DNA of 34,032 nt from IMG/VR virus record IMGVR_UViG_3300025030_000302, positions 1 to 34,032 of that record. One strand, 5' to 3'. The notes under the pieces were generated by a model. It did not search any database. It had not been told where the DNA came from and saw only the letters and a list, made by a program, of their open reading frames with translations. Positions 21,263-28,304 of this stretch are shown piece after piece. Source of the stretch: a virus. Numbering within the stretch: the first letter of the stretch is position 1; every line of letters begins with the position of its first letter. A program made the position numbers and the translations under genes.

Positions 21263-22296
21263 ACACCGCCGAATTCGATAAGGTGTTCAAGCTGCCCTTT
21301 AACGAGGCGAGCACGTTCTTCCGTGACAAGCTGAACCTGCCGACTGCCGCCTGGGACGATATCAGCGGAGCGGCCCATGCCAAGGGGTTCACCTCTGCCG
21401 GAGCATACAAGGCGGAGCTGCTCGCAGATCTGCGCAAGATGACCGACAAGGCCATTGCCGGAGGCATGGATATCAGGGAGTTCAGAAAGCAGTTCCGGCC
21501 CCTGGTCGAGCGTTACGGCTGGCAGCTGAAGGGTGGCAGTCCGGCCTGGCGCAGCGATCTGATCTGGCGGACCAACATCAGCACGGCATATCAGGCCGGG
21601 CGCTGGAAGCAATTCGAGGCGGGCGGCATCACCCATCTGATGTACCTGCATCGGGACGGAGTGAGAAACCCTCGGCCGAATCACGTTGCTCTGGACGGCA
21701 AGATCTTGCCGATCGACGATCCCTTCTGGTCGGCCAACTATCCGCCCAACGGTTTCGGCTGCCATTGCCGGGCGGTGGCCGCGACAGCCGACGAATATCA
21801 GGCGGCTCCCGCCGAGCTGAAGACCAAGCCGGAGGGCTGGGAAAATTTCCCGGACAAGGGCTGGGACTACAACGTCGGCCAGGCCGGTGAGGAGCAGGGC
21901 TACCGTAGCCTTACCGATAAGTTCGAGTCGCTGCCGAACGATATCGCCCGGGCCTGGATGGATCGCTTCGTTGCCGAACCGGCCTTCGGGCGCTTCATCT
22001 CCGGCGAAATCAAGGGAGAGTTTCCGGTAGCGGTATTGCGGCCGGAAGACCTGGCGGCGATCGGCGGCGAAAGCCAGACCGTCTGGCTCTCCGATACGGC
22101 CCTGGCGGCTGGCCGTGATCTGACTGTCGAAGACTATCGGCTGCTGCCGGGGATCATCGACAACGGCGAGATCGCAAGCGACGGCGAGGCGCATGTCATC
22201 GAGTTCAAGCTCGGCGGCACGGCCTACCAGGCGAAGGTGAAACGAGAACGAAGCGGCCGGGCCTATCTCCTGTCGCTGACCAAGAGTGTGGCCTGA
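21259..22296 (+). CDS. gpF-like minor head protein with C-terminal nuclease-like domain
   Basis: This 345-residue protein starts at an ATGA overlap with the portal gene. Residues about 1-195 are the Mu F-like head morphogenesis domain, with the signature NHVALDGKILPIDDPFW and YPPNGFGCHCR (Cys/His cluster). Residues about 255-345 form a further compact alpha/beta domain (TVWLSDTALAAGRDLTVEDYRLLPGI, then HVIEFKLGG, YQAKVKRERSGRAYLLSL). This fits the phage BECR-type (Barnase-EndoU-ColicinE5-RelE-like) toxin domains often fused to gpF. Ejection of such a domain with the DNA is an inference. Confidence 0.85.
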   Translation: MNTAEFDKVFKLPFNEASTFFRDKLNLPTAAWDDISGAAHAKGFTSAGAYKAELLADLRKMTDKAIAGGMDIREFRKQFRPLVERYGWQLKGGSPAWRSDLIWRTNISTAYQAGRWKQFEAGGITHLMYLHRDGVRNPRPNHVALDGKILPIDDPFWSANYPPNGFGCHCRAVAATADEYQAAPAELKTKPEGWENFPDKGWDYNVGQAGEEQGYRSLTDKFESLPNDIARAWMDRFVAEPAFGRFISGEIKGEFPVAVLRPEDLAAIGGESQTVWLSDTALAAGRDLTVEDYRLLPGIIDNGEIASDGEAHVIEFKLGGTAYQAKVKRERSGRAYLLSLTKSVA

Positions 22297-22829
22297 TGGA
22301 TATCTCAGCCAAGATAGACGACAGAGCGGTCACCGCCCTGCTGAATCGTTTGCAGAAGAGAGTCTCCAACATGTCGCCGCTGATGAACAGGATCGGCGCA
22401 TTCTACGAACGGCGGGTGCTGGAAAACTTCAGCGCGGAGTCTGCGCCGGACGGCACCCCGTGGAAGCCGCTGGCCCAGGATACCATGATGATGGGCCTCG
22501 CCAAAAAGAAAGGCTTCAGGAAGAACGGCGGGCTGTCTGCAAGAGGCAAACGGTACATCCAGGGCAAGAAGATCCTGCGGGAGAGCGGCGACCTGGAGGG
22601 CTCGATCCACTTCCAGGCGGACAAGCTCAGTGTGACGATCGGCAGCTCCGGCTCGATCCCCTACGCGGCCATCCAGCAGATGGGCGGCCAGGCGGGGCGG
22701 GGCAAGAAGGTGACCATCCCGGCCAGGCCGTATCTGGCGATGAACAGCGGCGACGGCTTGGCCCTCGCCGAACAAGACCGGACCTGGATTATGAACATGG
22801 TCCGGGAGGAAATGGCGAGCTGGGAATAA
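22296..22829 (+). CDS. gpG-like virion morphogenesis protein
   Basis: This 177-residue protein matches the phage virion morphogenesis family (Mu gpG, tail completion): ISAKIDDRAVTALLNRLQKR, RRVLENFSAESAPDGTPWKPLA, ILRESGDLEGSIHFQ, GSIPYAAIQQMGG and PARPYLAM. It overlaps gpF by one base (TGATG). It helps attach or complete tails on heads. Confidence 0.9.
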   Translation: MDISAKIDDRAVTALLNRLQKRVSNMSPLMNRIGAFYERRVLENFSAESAPDGTPWKPLAQDTMMMGLAKKKGFRKNGGLSARGKRYIQGKKILRESGDLEGSIHFQADKLSVTIGSSGSIPYAAIQQMGGQAGRGKKVTIPARPYLAMNSGDGLALAEQDRTWIMNMVREEMASWE

Positions 22830-22942
22830 AACGGCCGAGAATGCCCTGAGAATCGTTTCGAGGTTGGCGCGACACAATGGGCGCGAAAAAAAAGCGGGAC
22901 GGATACAGAAGTTTCTAAACGGGTTTTAAACGAGGTTTCGAG
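22830..22942 (+). promoter_or_regulatory. Gap before the protease gene, possible weak late promoter
   Basis: In Mu a C-dependent promoter (PI) lies before gene I. Here the gap holds CCTGA (22845-22849) and, after 8 bases, TCGAGG (22858-22863), a distant match to the late dyad at 12913 and 16367, followed by CACAAT-like bases. A repeated AAACG-GTTT-type stretch lies at 22916-22940 before the gene start. The match is weak and no gene is seen. Confidence 0.25.
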
Positions 22943-23926
22943 ATGACGGTGATGAAGCAAAATGCGGTGGCGATAAACGCCATTGAAATACCCCTCATCA
23001 GGGACGGCATGCTGCCGGAGTGGGTCGAGCTGCTGCCGGCCGGCGCGGTCGTCGGCCGGGACGGTCGGAGCTGGAACAACGACAGGCCGGAAGCAGTCCT
23101 CGCCTCTTTTATTGAACTGGGTCGCGATCTGCCCATCGATATCGAGCACAGCACGGAGCTGAAAGCACCGCAAGGCGAGCCGGCCCCCGCGATCGCCTGG
23201 GTGAAGGGACTGGAGAACAGAGGCGGGGAAATTTGGGGAAGGACGGAGTGGAATGCCACCGGCAGGCAGCTGGTCGGTGACGGGGCGTATCGATATCTCA
23301 GCCCGGTGATCATCTATGAGAAATCCACCGGCACCATCGTCGGGTTGACTTCGGTCGGCGCCACCAATCGGCCGAACCTAAAGCTCCCGGCACTCAACCA
23401 TGAACAAGGGGCCGATGCCCCAGAGGAGAGCACTATGTTGAAGGCACTCTTGGCGGCACTGGCGCTGCCTGAAACCGCCACCGAGGCAGAGGCCCTGGCG
23501 AAAATCAACGTCATGCGGACCGATCTCGCGACCGCAATGAACCGGGCAGAGAACCCGAGCCTTGAAAAGTTCGTGCCTCGGGCGGACCATGACGCGGCCC
23601 TGGCCAAGGCGACCAATGCCGAGAACCAGCTCAGGCAGATCAAGGCCGAGGCGCTGGAGACGGCCGTCAACGCCGCCATCGATCAGGCCCTGAAGGCTGG
23701 CAAGATCACCCCGGCGACTGTCGAGTACCACAAGGCCCAGTGCCGGCAGGAAGGCGGGCTGAAACTCTTCACCGACTATTGCGCGGCGGCTCCGGTTATC
23801 GGCGCCGACAGCAACCTGGACACCAAGGATCCGGAGAAAGGTAAGACGGCCATGAACGCGGAGCAGGCGCAGATCGCCGGGATGTTCGGCAATTCGGCGG
23901 AGGATATCGCCAAGTACGGCAAGTAG
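22943..23926 (+). CDS. gpI-like head maturation protease
   Basis: This 327-residue protein starts at ATG 22943. The N-terminal part (about 1-160) is the Mu-like prophage I protease domain: IRDGMLPEWVELLPAGAVVGRDGRSW, DLPIDIEHSTEL with the expected acidic/His region, and YRYLSPVIIYE..TGTIVGLTSVGATNRPNLKLPAL. The C-terminal half is the helical scaffold. As in Mu, a complete internal start (ATG 23435) would also make the scaffold alone. The protease cuts scaffold and capsid during head maturation. Confidence 0.9.
   Translation: MTVMKQNAVAINAIEIPLIRDGMLPEWVELLPAGAVVGRDGRSWNNDRPEAVLASFIELGRDLPIDIEHSTELKAPQGEPAPAIAWVKGLENRGGEIWGRTEWNATGRQLVGDGAYRYLSPVIIYEKSTGTIVGLTSVGATNRPNLKLPALNHEQGADAPEESTMLKALLAALALPETATEAEALAKINVMRTDLATAMNRAENPSLEKFVPRADHDAALAKATNAENQLRQIKAEALETAVNAAIDQALKAGKITPATVEYHKAQCRQEGGLKLFTDYCAAAPVIGADSNLDTKDPEKGKTAMNAEQAQIAGMFGNSAEDIAKYGK
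23435..23926 (+). CDS. gpZ-like scaffold protein from an internal start
   Basis: This 163-residue product starts at codon 165 of gene I, 6 bases after GAGGAG. It is Ala/Glu-rich and helical (MLKALLAALALPE, then a coiled stretch with NAENQLRQIKAEALETAVNAAI), fitting a phage scaffold. In Mu, gene Z lies in frame inside I in the same manner. Confidence 0.75.
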   Translation: MLKALLAALALPETATEAEALAKINVMRTDLATAMNRAENPSLEKFVPRADHDAALAKATNAENQLRQIKAEALETAVNAAIDQALKAGKITPATVEYHKAQCRQEGGLKLFTDYCAAAPVIGADSNLDTKDPEKGKTAMNAEQAQIAGMFGNSAEDIAKYGK

Positions 23927-23980
23927 GGACTGCGGCGGTAATCGAACGCGGCACATTCACAATTATCAAAGAGGTTGGAC

Positions 23981-24850
23981 ATGACAGCATTAGCTCAAGA
24001 TCGCAACACCCCGTTTCGGGAGGGCAAAGCACATACCCTGCCGGTGGTCGCCAACGACTGCATCTTCGGAGGATCCCTGGTCGCCGTCAATGCGGCGGGT
24101 AATCTCAACCCCGGCAGCGACACGGCCGGGCTGATCTTCGCCGGCGTGGCGGATGACCGGGCCGACAACACCGGCGGCAGCGCCGGCGACATCTCCGCCA
24201 CGGTCAAGCGCCGGGGCCTGTACCTGTTCGCCATGGGCACCGCCATCACCATCGCCAATGTCGGCGACGCGGTCTTTCTGGTTGACGATCAGACCGTCGA
24301 TCTGATCGCCAATGTCACCAACGGCATCTTCTGCGGGGTCATCGCCGAGTATCATTCGGCGGGTCTGGCATGGATCGATATCGAGCCGGCGATCATCCAG
24401 GCCGACGTGGCCACGCATATCGCCGACACCTCGGGGGCTCACGCAGCATCCGCCATCAGCCTTGCCGACAGCGGCGGGTTTACCGCAGCGACCACGGTGG
24501 AGGCGGCGCTGGCCGAGATCTACCCGAAGGCACCGGTAGCCATCGCTGACCCCGGCGCAAGCGGGGCAATCCCGGTCACCCGCAGCGGCTCGACAGCGAT
24601 CACCACGGCCGGCGCCGAAACCCGCACCCTGGCGATCCCCGCGGTTGCCGGGATCACCAGGGCCATCAGCCTGGCCGTGGATGGCGGGGATTGCGTGATC
24701 ACCGTGGCATCGGCAATCAACCAGACCGGCAACAACACCATCACCATGGGCGATGCCGGGGACACCATCGTCCTGACGGCCGTGCTGGTCGGCGCCGCCC
24801 TGGCCTGGCGAGTCCTGGTCAATGACGGCTGCGCCCTGTCGACGGTCTAA
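23981..24850 (+). CDS. Probable head decoration or cement protein
   Basis: This 289-residue protein starts at ATG 23981 (AGAGGT upstream; an in-frame TTG at 23975 is less likely). Residues 1-135 resemble capsid cement proteins of the DUF2190-like type (NTPFREGKAHTLPVVANDCIFGGSLVAVNAAGNL, GVADDRADNT, VFLVDDQTVDL). Residues about 140-185 contain THIADTSGAHAASAI...FTAATTVEAALAEI, a linker common in fibre and decoration proteins, and the rest is a Thr/Ala-rich beta domain. Placed between scaffold and major capsid, it is probably displayed on the head. Confidence 0.65.
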   Translation: MTALAQDRNTPFREGKAHTLPVVANDCIFGGSLVAVNAAGNLNPGSDTAGLIFAGVADDRADNTGGSAGDISATVKRRGLYLFAMGTAITIANVGDAVFLVDDQTVDLIANVTNGIFCGVIAEYHSAGLAWIDIEPAIIQADVATHIADTSGAHAASAISLADSGGFTAATTVEAALAEIYPKAPVAIADPGASGAIPVTRSGSTAITTAGAETRTLAIPAVAGITRAISLAVDGGDCVITVASAINQTGNNTITMGDAGDTIVLTAVLVGAALAWRVLVNDGCALSTV

Positions 24851-24911
24851 TCGGCAGACACCAGCAACCAGGAGAGCAGGACCAACAATCAACAATTGGT
24901 AAGGAGCGAAT

Positions 24912-25835
24912 ATGATAATCAACAAGGCAAATCTGGAGGCGGTCTTTCTCAATATCAAGACCACTTTCAACAAAGCGTTCGAGGCCGCCCCGTCCGATTG
25001 GGAAGCGACCACCATGAAGGTCCCCAGCGGATCGAGCCAGAACAACTACAACTGGCTGAGCCGGTTCCCGAAAATGCGCAAGTGGCTGGGCGACAAGGTC
25101 ATCAAGGCATTGTCGGCGTTCAAGTACGTGATCGTCAACGACGATTTTGAGGCCACCGTCGAGGTCGACCGCAATGATATCGAGGACGATACTCTTGGTA
25201 TCTATGGGCCGATGGCCCAGGAGGCCGGGTACAGCGCCAAGCAGTTGCCGGACGAACTGGTTGCCGATCTGAAGAACGGCATCATGACCACCGAGTGTTA
25301 TGACGGCCAGTATTTCTACGACACCGATCATCCCGTCGGCAACGGGGGCGAGGTGCCCGTCGCCTCCGTCTCCAACAAGATCACCGCGGTATTGTCGGCG
25401 GCGACACTGGCGGCGGTCGAGGCGAGCTATGGCGCCCTGCGGCATGCCATCATGAATTTCAAGGATGACGAGGGGCGGCCGCTCGGCCTGGTGCCGAATC
25501 TACTGGAGGTGCCGCCCGCCCTGGAGGGTGTTGCCAATATCATCGCCACCTCGGACAAGCTGCAGGACAACAGCCCCAACCCGTACAAGGGGACCTGCAC
25601 GGTCAAGGTCAATCCTCGGCTGACCAGCGCCACCATGTACATGCTGCATGTCACCAACCGGCCGCTGAAGCCGTTTATCTTCCAGGAGCGCAAGGCGCCG
25701 GTGTTCGTCCAGCAGACCGACCAGAACAGCGACGATGTATTCATGCGCAAAAAGTTCAAGTACGGCTGCGAGGCCCGGGGCGCGGTAGGTGTTGGCTTGT
25801 GGCAGTTGTCCGCAGCTTCTACCGGAGCGGGTTGA
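24912..25835 (+). CDS. gpT-like major capsid protein
   Basis: This 307-residue protein starts at ATG 24912 after AAGGAG. It matches the Mu-like major head subunit (gpT): NKANLEAVFLNIKTTFNKAFE, NNYNWLSRFPKMRKWLGD, VDRNDIEDDTLGIYGPMAQEAG, YFYDTDHP and a C-terminal KYGCEARGAVGVGLWQLS. Family length is about 300. It is followed by a strong hairpin that may protect this abundant mRNA. Confidence 0.93.
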   Translation: MIINKANLEAVFLNIKTTFNKAFEAAPSDWEATTMKVPSGSSQNNYNWLSRFPKMRKWLGDKVIKALSAFKYVIVNDDFEATVEVDRNDIEDDTLGIYGPMAQEAGYSAKQLPDELVADLKNGIMTTECYDGQYFYDTDHPVGNGGEVPVASVSNKITAVLSAATLAAVEASYGALRHAIMNFKDDEGRPLGLVPNLLEVPPALEGVANIIATSDKLQDNSPNPYKGTCTVKVNPRLTSATMYMLHVTNRPLKPFIFQERKAPVFVQQTDQNSDDVFMRKKFKYGCEARGAVGVGLWQLSAASTGAG

Positions 25836-25878
25836 TAGTTGGATCGTTTTGTGAAATAGGCCAGGGAGTTGGCTGAGC

Positions 25879-25911
25879 GTTTCGGCGTCGGGCATGTCTC
25901 GACGCCGAAAC
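25879..25911 (+). other. Perfect 11-bp hairpin after the capsid gene
   Basis: GTTTCGGCGTC (25879-25889) pairs with GACGCCGAAAC (25901-25911) around an 11-base loop, followed on the + strand by seven A, not T. It is not a rightward intrinsic terminator. Located right after the major capsid gene, it may stabilise the upstream mRNA 3' end or be a processing site that lets capsid be made in excess of the genes that follow. Confidence 0.55.
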
Positions 25912-25934
25912 AAAAAAATACGAGAGGTAAAAAA

Positions 25935-26207
25935 ATGTTGAGAATCACCAGTAAAAAAGATGGGTTTCGGCGATGCGGGGTGGCTCACAGCAAGCAGCCG
26001 GTTGAGTATGCCGATGACCGTTTCACCAAAAAGGAGCTTGGCATCCTGCAGGCTGAGTCGATGTTGATAGTCGAGGTGATAGCCGATGAAGCTTCCCTTA
26101 GTTTTATCCTCGGGCAAGAGAAAGCCAAGGGCGAAAAGGCCAAAGGGAAACCCGGCGAGGTTGCCGCTGAAAAGGCGACGCCGGATATTCTGCCCAGGGA
26201 TAAATAA
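25935..26207 (+). CDS. Mu gp35/HI1506-like protein
   Basis: This 90-residue protein starts at ATG 25935 after GAGAGGTAAAAAA; the longer frame from 25869 would include the hairpin. MLRITSKKDGFRRCGVAHS is the family signature, followed by a short fold (VEYADDRFTKKELGILQAESMLIVEVI) and a Lys/Glu-rich tail. It lies between capsid and gp36 as in Mu. The role is probably head-related but unknown. Confidence 0.82.
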   Translation: MLRITSKKDGFRRCGVAHSKQPVEYADDRFTKKELGILQAESMLIVEVIADEASLSFILGQEKAKGEKAKGKPGEVAAEKATPDILPRDK

Positions 26208-26209
26208 CC

Positions 26210-26638
26210 ATGTACGCAACCCTTGCCGACATCCTCGAACAGGTGGCCGAGGCCGAGCTGATCAGTCTCACCGACGATAGCGACGCCGGGGCAGTCGATG
26301 AAACGGCGGTCGACCGGGCCGTCGCCAACGGTATGGCTGTGATCGACGCCTTCTGCGGCGACCGCTATACCGTGCCGTTCGATCCGGTGCCGGAGCTGAT
26401 CAGGATGTATGCGGTCGACCTGGCCGTCTATAACCTCTATAGCCGGCGCACTCACGTTGACATGCCCGAGGTGATCGCCGATCGGCAGAAACAGGCCCTG
26501 GCTTTTCTTCGTCTGGTGCAGAAGGGTGAGGCCTCGGTCGGGGCGGCGGCAATCGTTACGCCGGACAGTTCGAGCAACAGCGCACTGATCCCCGGCAACG
26601 AGCGGCTCTTCACCCGGGACAAGATGAGGGGGCTGTGA
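26210..26638 (+). CDS. Mu gp36-like head-tail connector (DUF1320)
   Basis: This 142-residue protein shows the DUF1320 pattern: YATLADILEQVAEAELISLTDD, VDRAVANGMAVIDAFCGDRYTVPFDPVPELIRMYAVDLAVYNLYSRR, typical of adaptor proteins of the gp6/HK97 fold at the portal-tail interface. The start is 2 bases after the previous stop. Confidence 0.88.
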   Translation: MYATLADILEQVAEAELISLTDDSDAGAVDETAVDRAVANGMAVIDAFCGDRYTVPFDPVPELIRMYAVDLAVYNLYSRRTHVDMPEVIADRQKQALAFLRLVQKGEASVGAAAIVTPDSSSNSALIPGNERLFTRDKMRGL

Positions 26639-27045
26639 TGATCGAGCGAATTGCCGATGCGATCGAGGCCAGGCTGCAGGGCATGGGGCTGTTCAAGGCG
26701 GTGGAGAAGACGGTTACCGCGAAAATTTTAAAGAGCCCGCCATCCGTTGCCGTGTTCCTGGCCTTTGACCGGATGGATACCGACAAGCCGACGACGACGC
26801 GGTTGCTGGTCTGGGATCTGCTGCTGACGGTGTCCGCCCTGGGCGCAAAAAAAGGGGATGACGCCGGCAGCTATCTCGATGCTATCCGCGACGCCTTTAT
26901 CGGCTGGCGGCCGTGGACAACAGGCGGGGTCTTGCCGGCCGAGGTGCCGGAGATCCGGATGGAAGGAATCGAGCAGACCATGATCGTCTATACGGTGCGG
27001 CTGACCATGAAGGTCATGCCGGCAATCATTGCAAGTCAAGGCTGA
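26638..27045 (+). CDS. Mu gp37-like tail protein (DUF1834)
   Basis: This 135-residue protein starts at ATG 26638 (TGATG overlap). It is a DUF1834 member: MIERIADAIEARLQGMGLFKAVE, PPSVAVFLAFDRM and a C-terminal VRLTMKV. It probably serves as a tail terminator or connector between neck and tail tube. Confidence 0.82.
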   Translation: MIERIADAIEARLQGMGLFKAVEKTVTAKILKSPPSVAVFLAFDRMDTDKPTTTRLLVWDLLLTVSALGAKKGDDAGSYLDAIRDAFIGWRPWTTGGVLPAEVPEIRMEGIEQTMIVYTVRLTMKVMPAIIASQG

Positions 27046-27064
27046 GAAGCCATAAGGAGATACC

Positions 27065-27817
27065 ATGCCAGATGTACCCTTTTCGTTTATCGGCGCTGCC
27101 GATGCCTATATCGACATTCTGAGCGATACCGCTGTCCGGCAAGGTCTGCAGCTTGAGGCTAACTGTGTCGAGTTTACGCCAAAGCCTGATTCCCAACGGG
27201 AAGAACAGACGGCCAACGGCCGGTCGAACTTCGGCCAGGTCCTGTCCTCGGTGATCCTGCCGAAGCCGATGACCGCGACCATCAAGTTCAACCAGATGAG
27301 CCAGCAGCTGTTTGCCGCCAACTTCTTCGGCACAAATTCGGTGTTGACCCAGGCCTCCGGGGCTGCGGCTGAACGCAATGTAACGGTCATCCATGATAAA
27401 TGGGTCGATATCGGCGGCGTCATGGTGGCCTCCGCCCTGGTGAAAGATCCAACCGGCGTCACCACCTACGATGTCGATGACGACTATGAGCTCCACGAAC
27501 GCCTGGCCATGATCAAGGCCTTGTCCACCGGCGCTATCGCCAACGGCGAGATCTGTAAAGTGACCCCGACGTTTGCGGCCGTCAACGGCACCGAGATGAA
27601 GGGCATGACCAAGAGCAACGTGCGGATCCGCGTCAAGCTCGACGGCCAGAACTTCGCCGACGGCAGAAACTTCATCTCCGACATCTATCAGTTCCGGCTG
27701 CAGCCGACCAGTTCGTTCTCGTTGATCGGCGATAAGTTCGTCGAGGTGACTTTCGAGGGCGTGCTGGAGACGCCGACCGGATACACCGAACCGTTCAATC
27801 ATAAGTGGCTGAGCTGA
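27065..27817 (+). CDS. Probable major tail tube protein
   Basis: This 250-residue protein begins PDVPFSFIGAADAYIDILSD and continues with beta-rich sequence (KPMTATIKFNQMSQQLFAANFFG) typical of tube proteins of flexible-tailed Mu-like phages. No tail sheath gene (Mu L type) is present nearby, and a chaperone pair and tape measure follow. Position and character support tail tube; direct family proof is lacking. Confidence 0.7.
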   Translation: MPDVPFSFIGAADAYIDILSDTAVRQGLQLEANCVEFTPKPDSQREEQTANGRSNFGQVLSSVILPKPMTATIKFNQMSQQLFAANFFGTNSVLTQASGAAAERNVTVIHDKWVDIGGVMVASALVKDPTGVTTYDVDDDYELHERLAMIKALSTGAIANGEICKVTPTFAAVNGTEMKGMTKSNVRIRVKLDGQNFADGRNFISDIYQFRLQPTSSFSLIGDKFVEVTFEGVLETPTGYTEPFNHKWLS

Positions 27818-27852
27818 GCAAATATTTAACGCTGATTTGAAGAGGAACTGAA

Positions 27853-28191
27853 ATGCGAAAGATCAAAGTACTTGTGGTTGGCGAAAGAGAGATCACGGTA
27901 TCGGAGCTGATGCCGGGACAGATCGATCAACTGATGTCGATGAAAGCCGATGACCAGGTTGCGCCATCTCTCGGCACCCTGCTGGCGTCCGATCTCAATG
28001 CTGATGCGGTTGTCCTCTCCACCGGGATAAAGGGTGCCGATCTGTTGAACGACTTCACCCTTGAGGAACTCGCCGATATCTGGAAGGCGGTCGCGGAGGT
28101 CAACGATTTTTTATTGCTGCGCCTGGGCACGGCGCTAAAGACCGCTCTGGCCCTCGTCGACCAGACGAAATCCGCAGGCTTGTCTGCATGA
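27853..28191 (+). CDS. Tail assembly chaperone (lambda G-like)
   Basis: This 112-residue protein lies between tail tube and tape measure. It begins MRKIKVLVVGEREITVSELMPGQID, a typical tail chaperone start (short beta strand with VxELxxxQ), and has a helical C-terminal half. It binds the tape measure during tail assembly and is not in the virion. A -1 frameshift at codon 87 would give an extended form. Confidence 0.8.
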   Translation: MRKIKVLVVGEREITVSELMPGQIDQLMSMKADDQVAPSLGTLLASDLNADAVVLSTGIKGADLLNDFTLEELADIWKAVAEVNDFLLLRLGTALKTALALVDQTKSAGLSA

Positions 28192-28298
28192 TGATCACCG
28201 CCGGGCACGTCAACGCGGCCAGTTACGGCTGGTCGTTCTTCCTGACTGCCGCCGACGTGCTGGCGGAAATGGCTCCGAAAAATAAACCGGGGAAGTAA
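27853..28298 (+). CDS. Frameshifted tail assembly chaperone (GT-like product)
   Basis: At 28107-28113 the heptamer TTTTTTA sits in the X-XXY-YYZ register of the upstream frame (GAT TTT TTA). Five bases on, GCGCC (28119-28123) and GGCGC (28131-28135) form a hairpin. The -1 frame is open from the heptamer to TAA at 28298. The fused product has 87 codons from the first frame plus 61 from the second, 148 residues. The new C-terminus ends RLVCMMITAGHVNAASYGWSFFLTAADVLAEMAP. A 36-residue ORF from ATG 28188 could also be translated alone, but the frameshift is more typical. Confidence 0.78.
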
Positions 28299-28304
28299 CG
28301 AGGC

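Noticed and set aside
21055-22194. 379-residue leftward ORF opposite portal end and gpF
   Set aside because: Antisense of well-recognised phage genes with GC-rich third positions; no independent support.
23990-25045. 351-residue leftward ORF opposite the decoration and capsid genes
   Set aside because: Low-complexity Gly/Asp/Val sequence typical of an antisense shadow.
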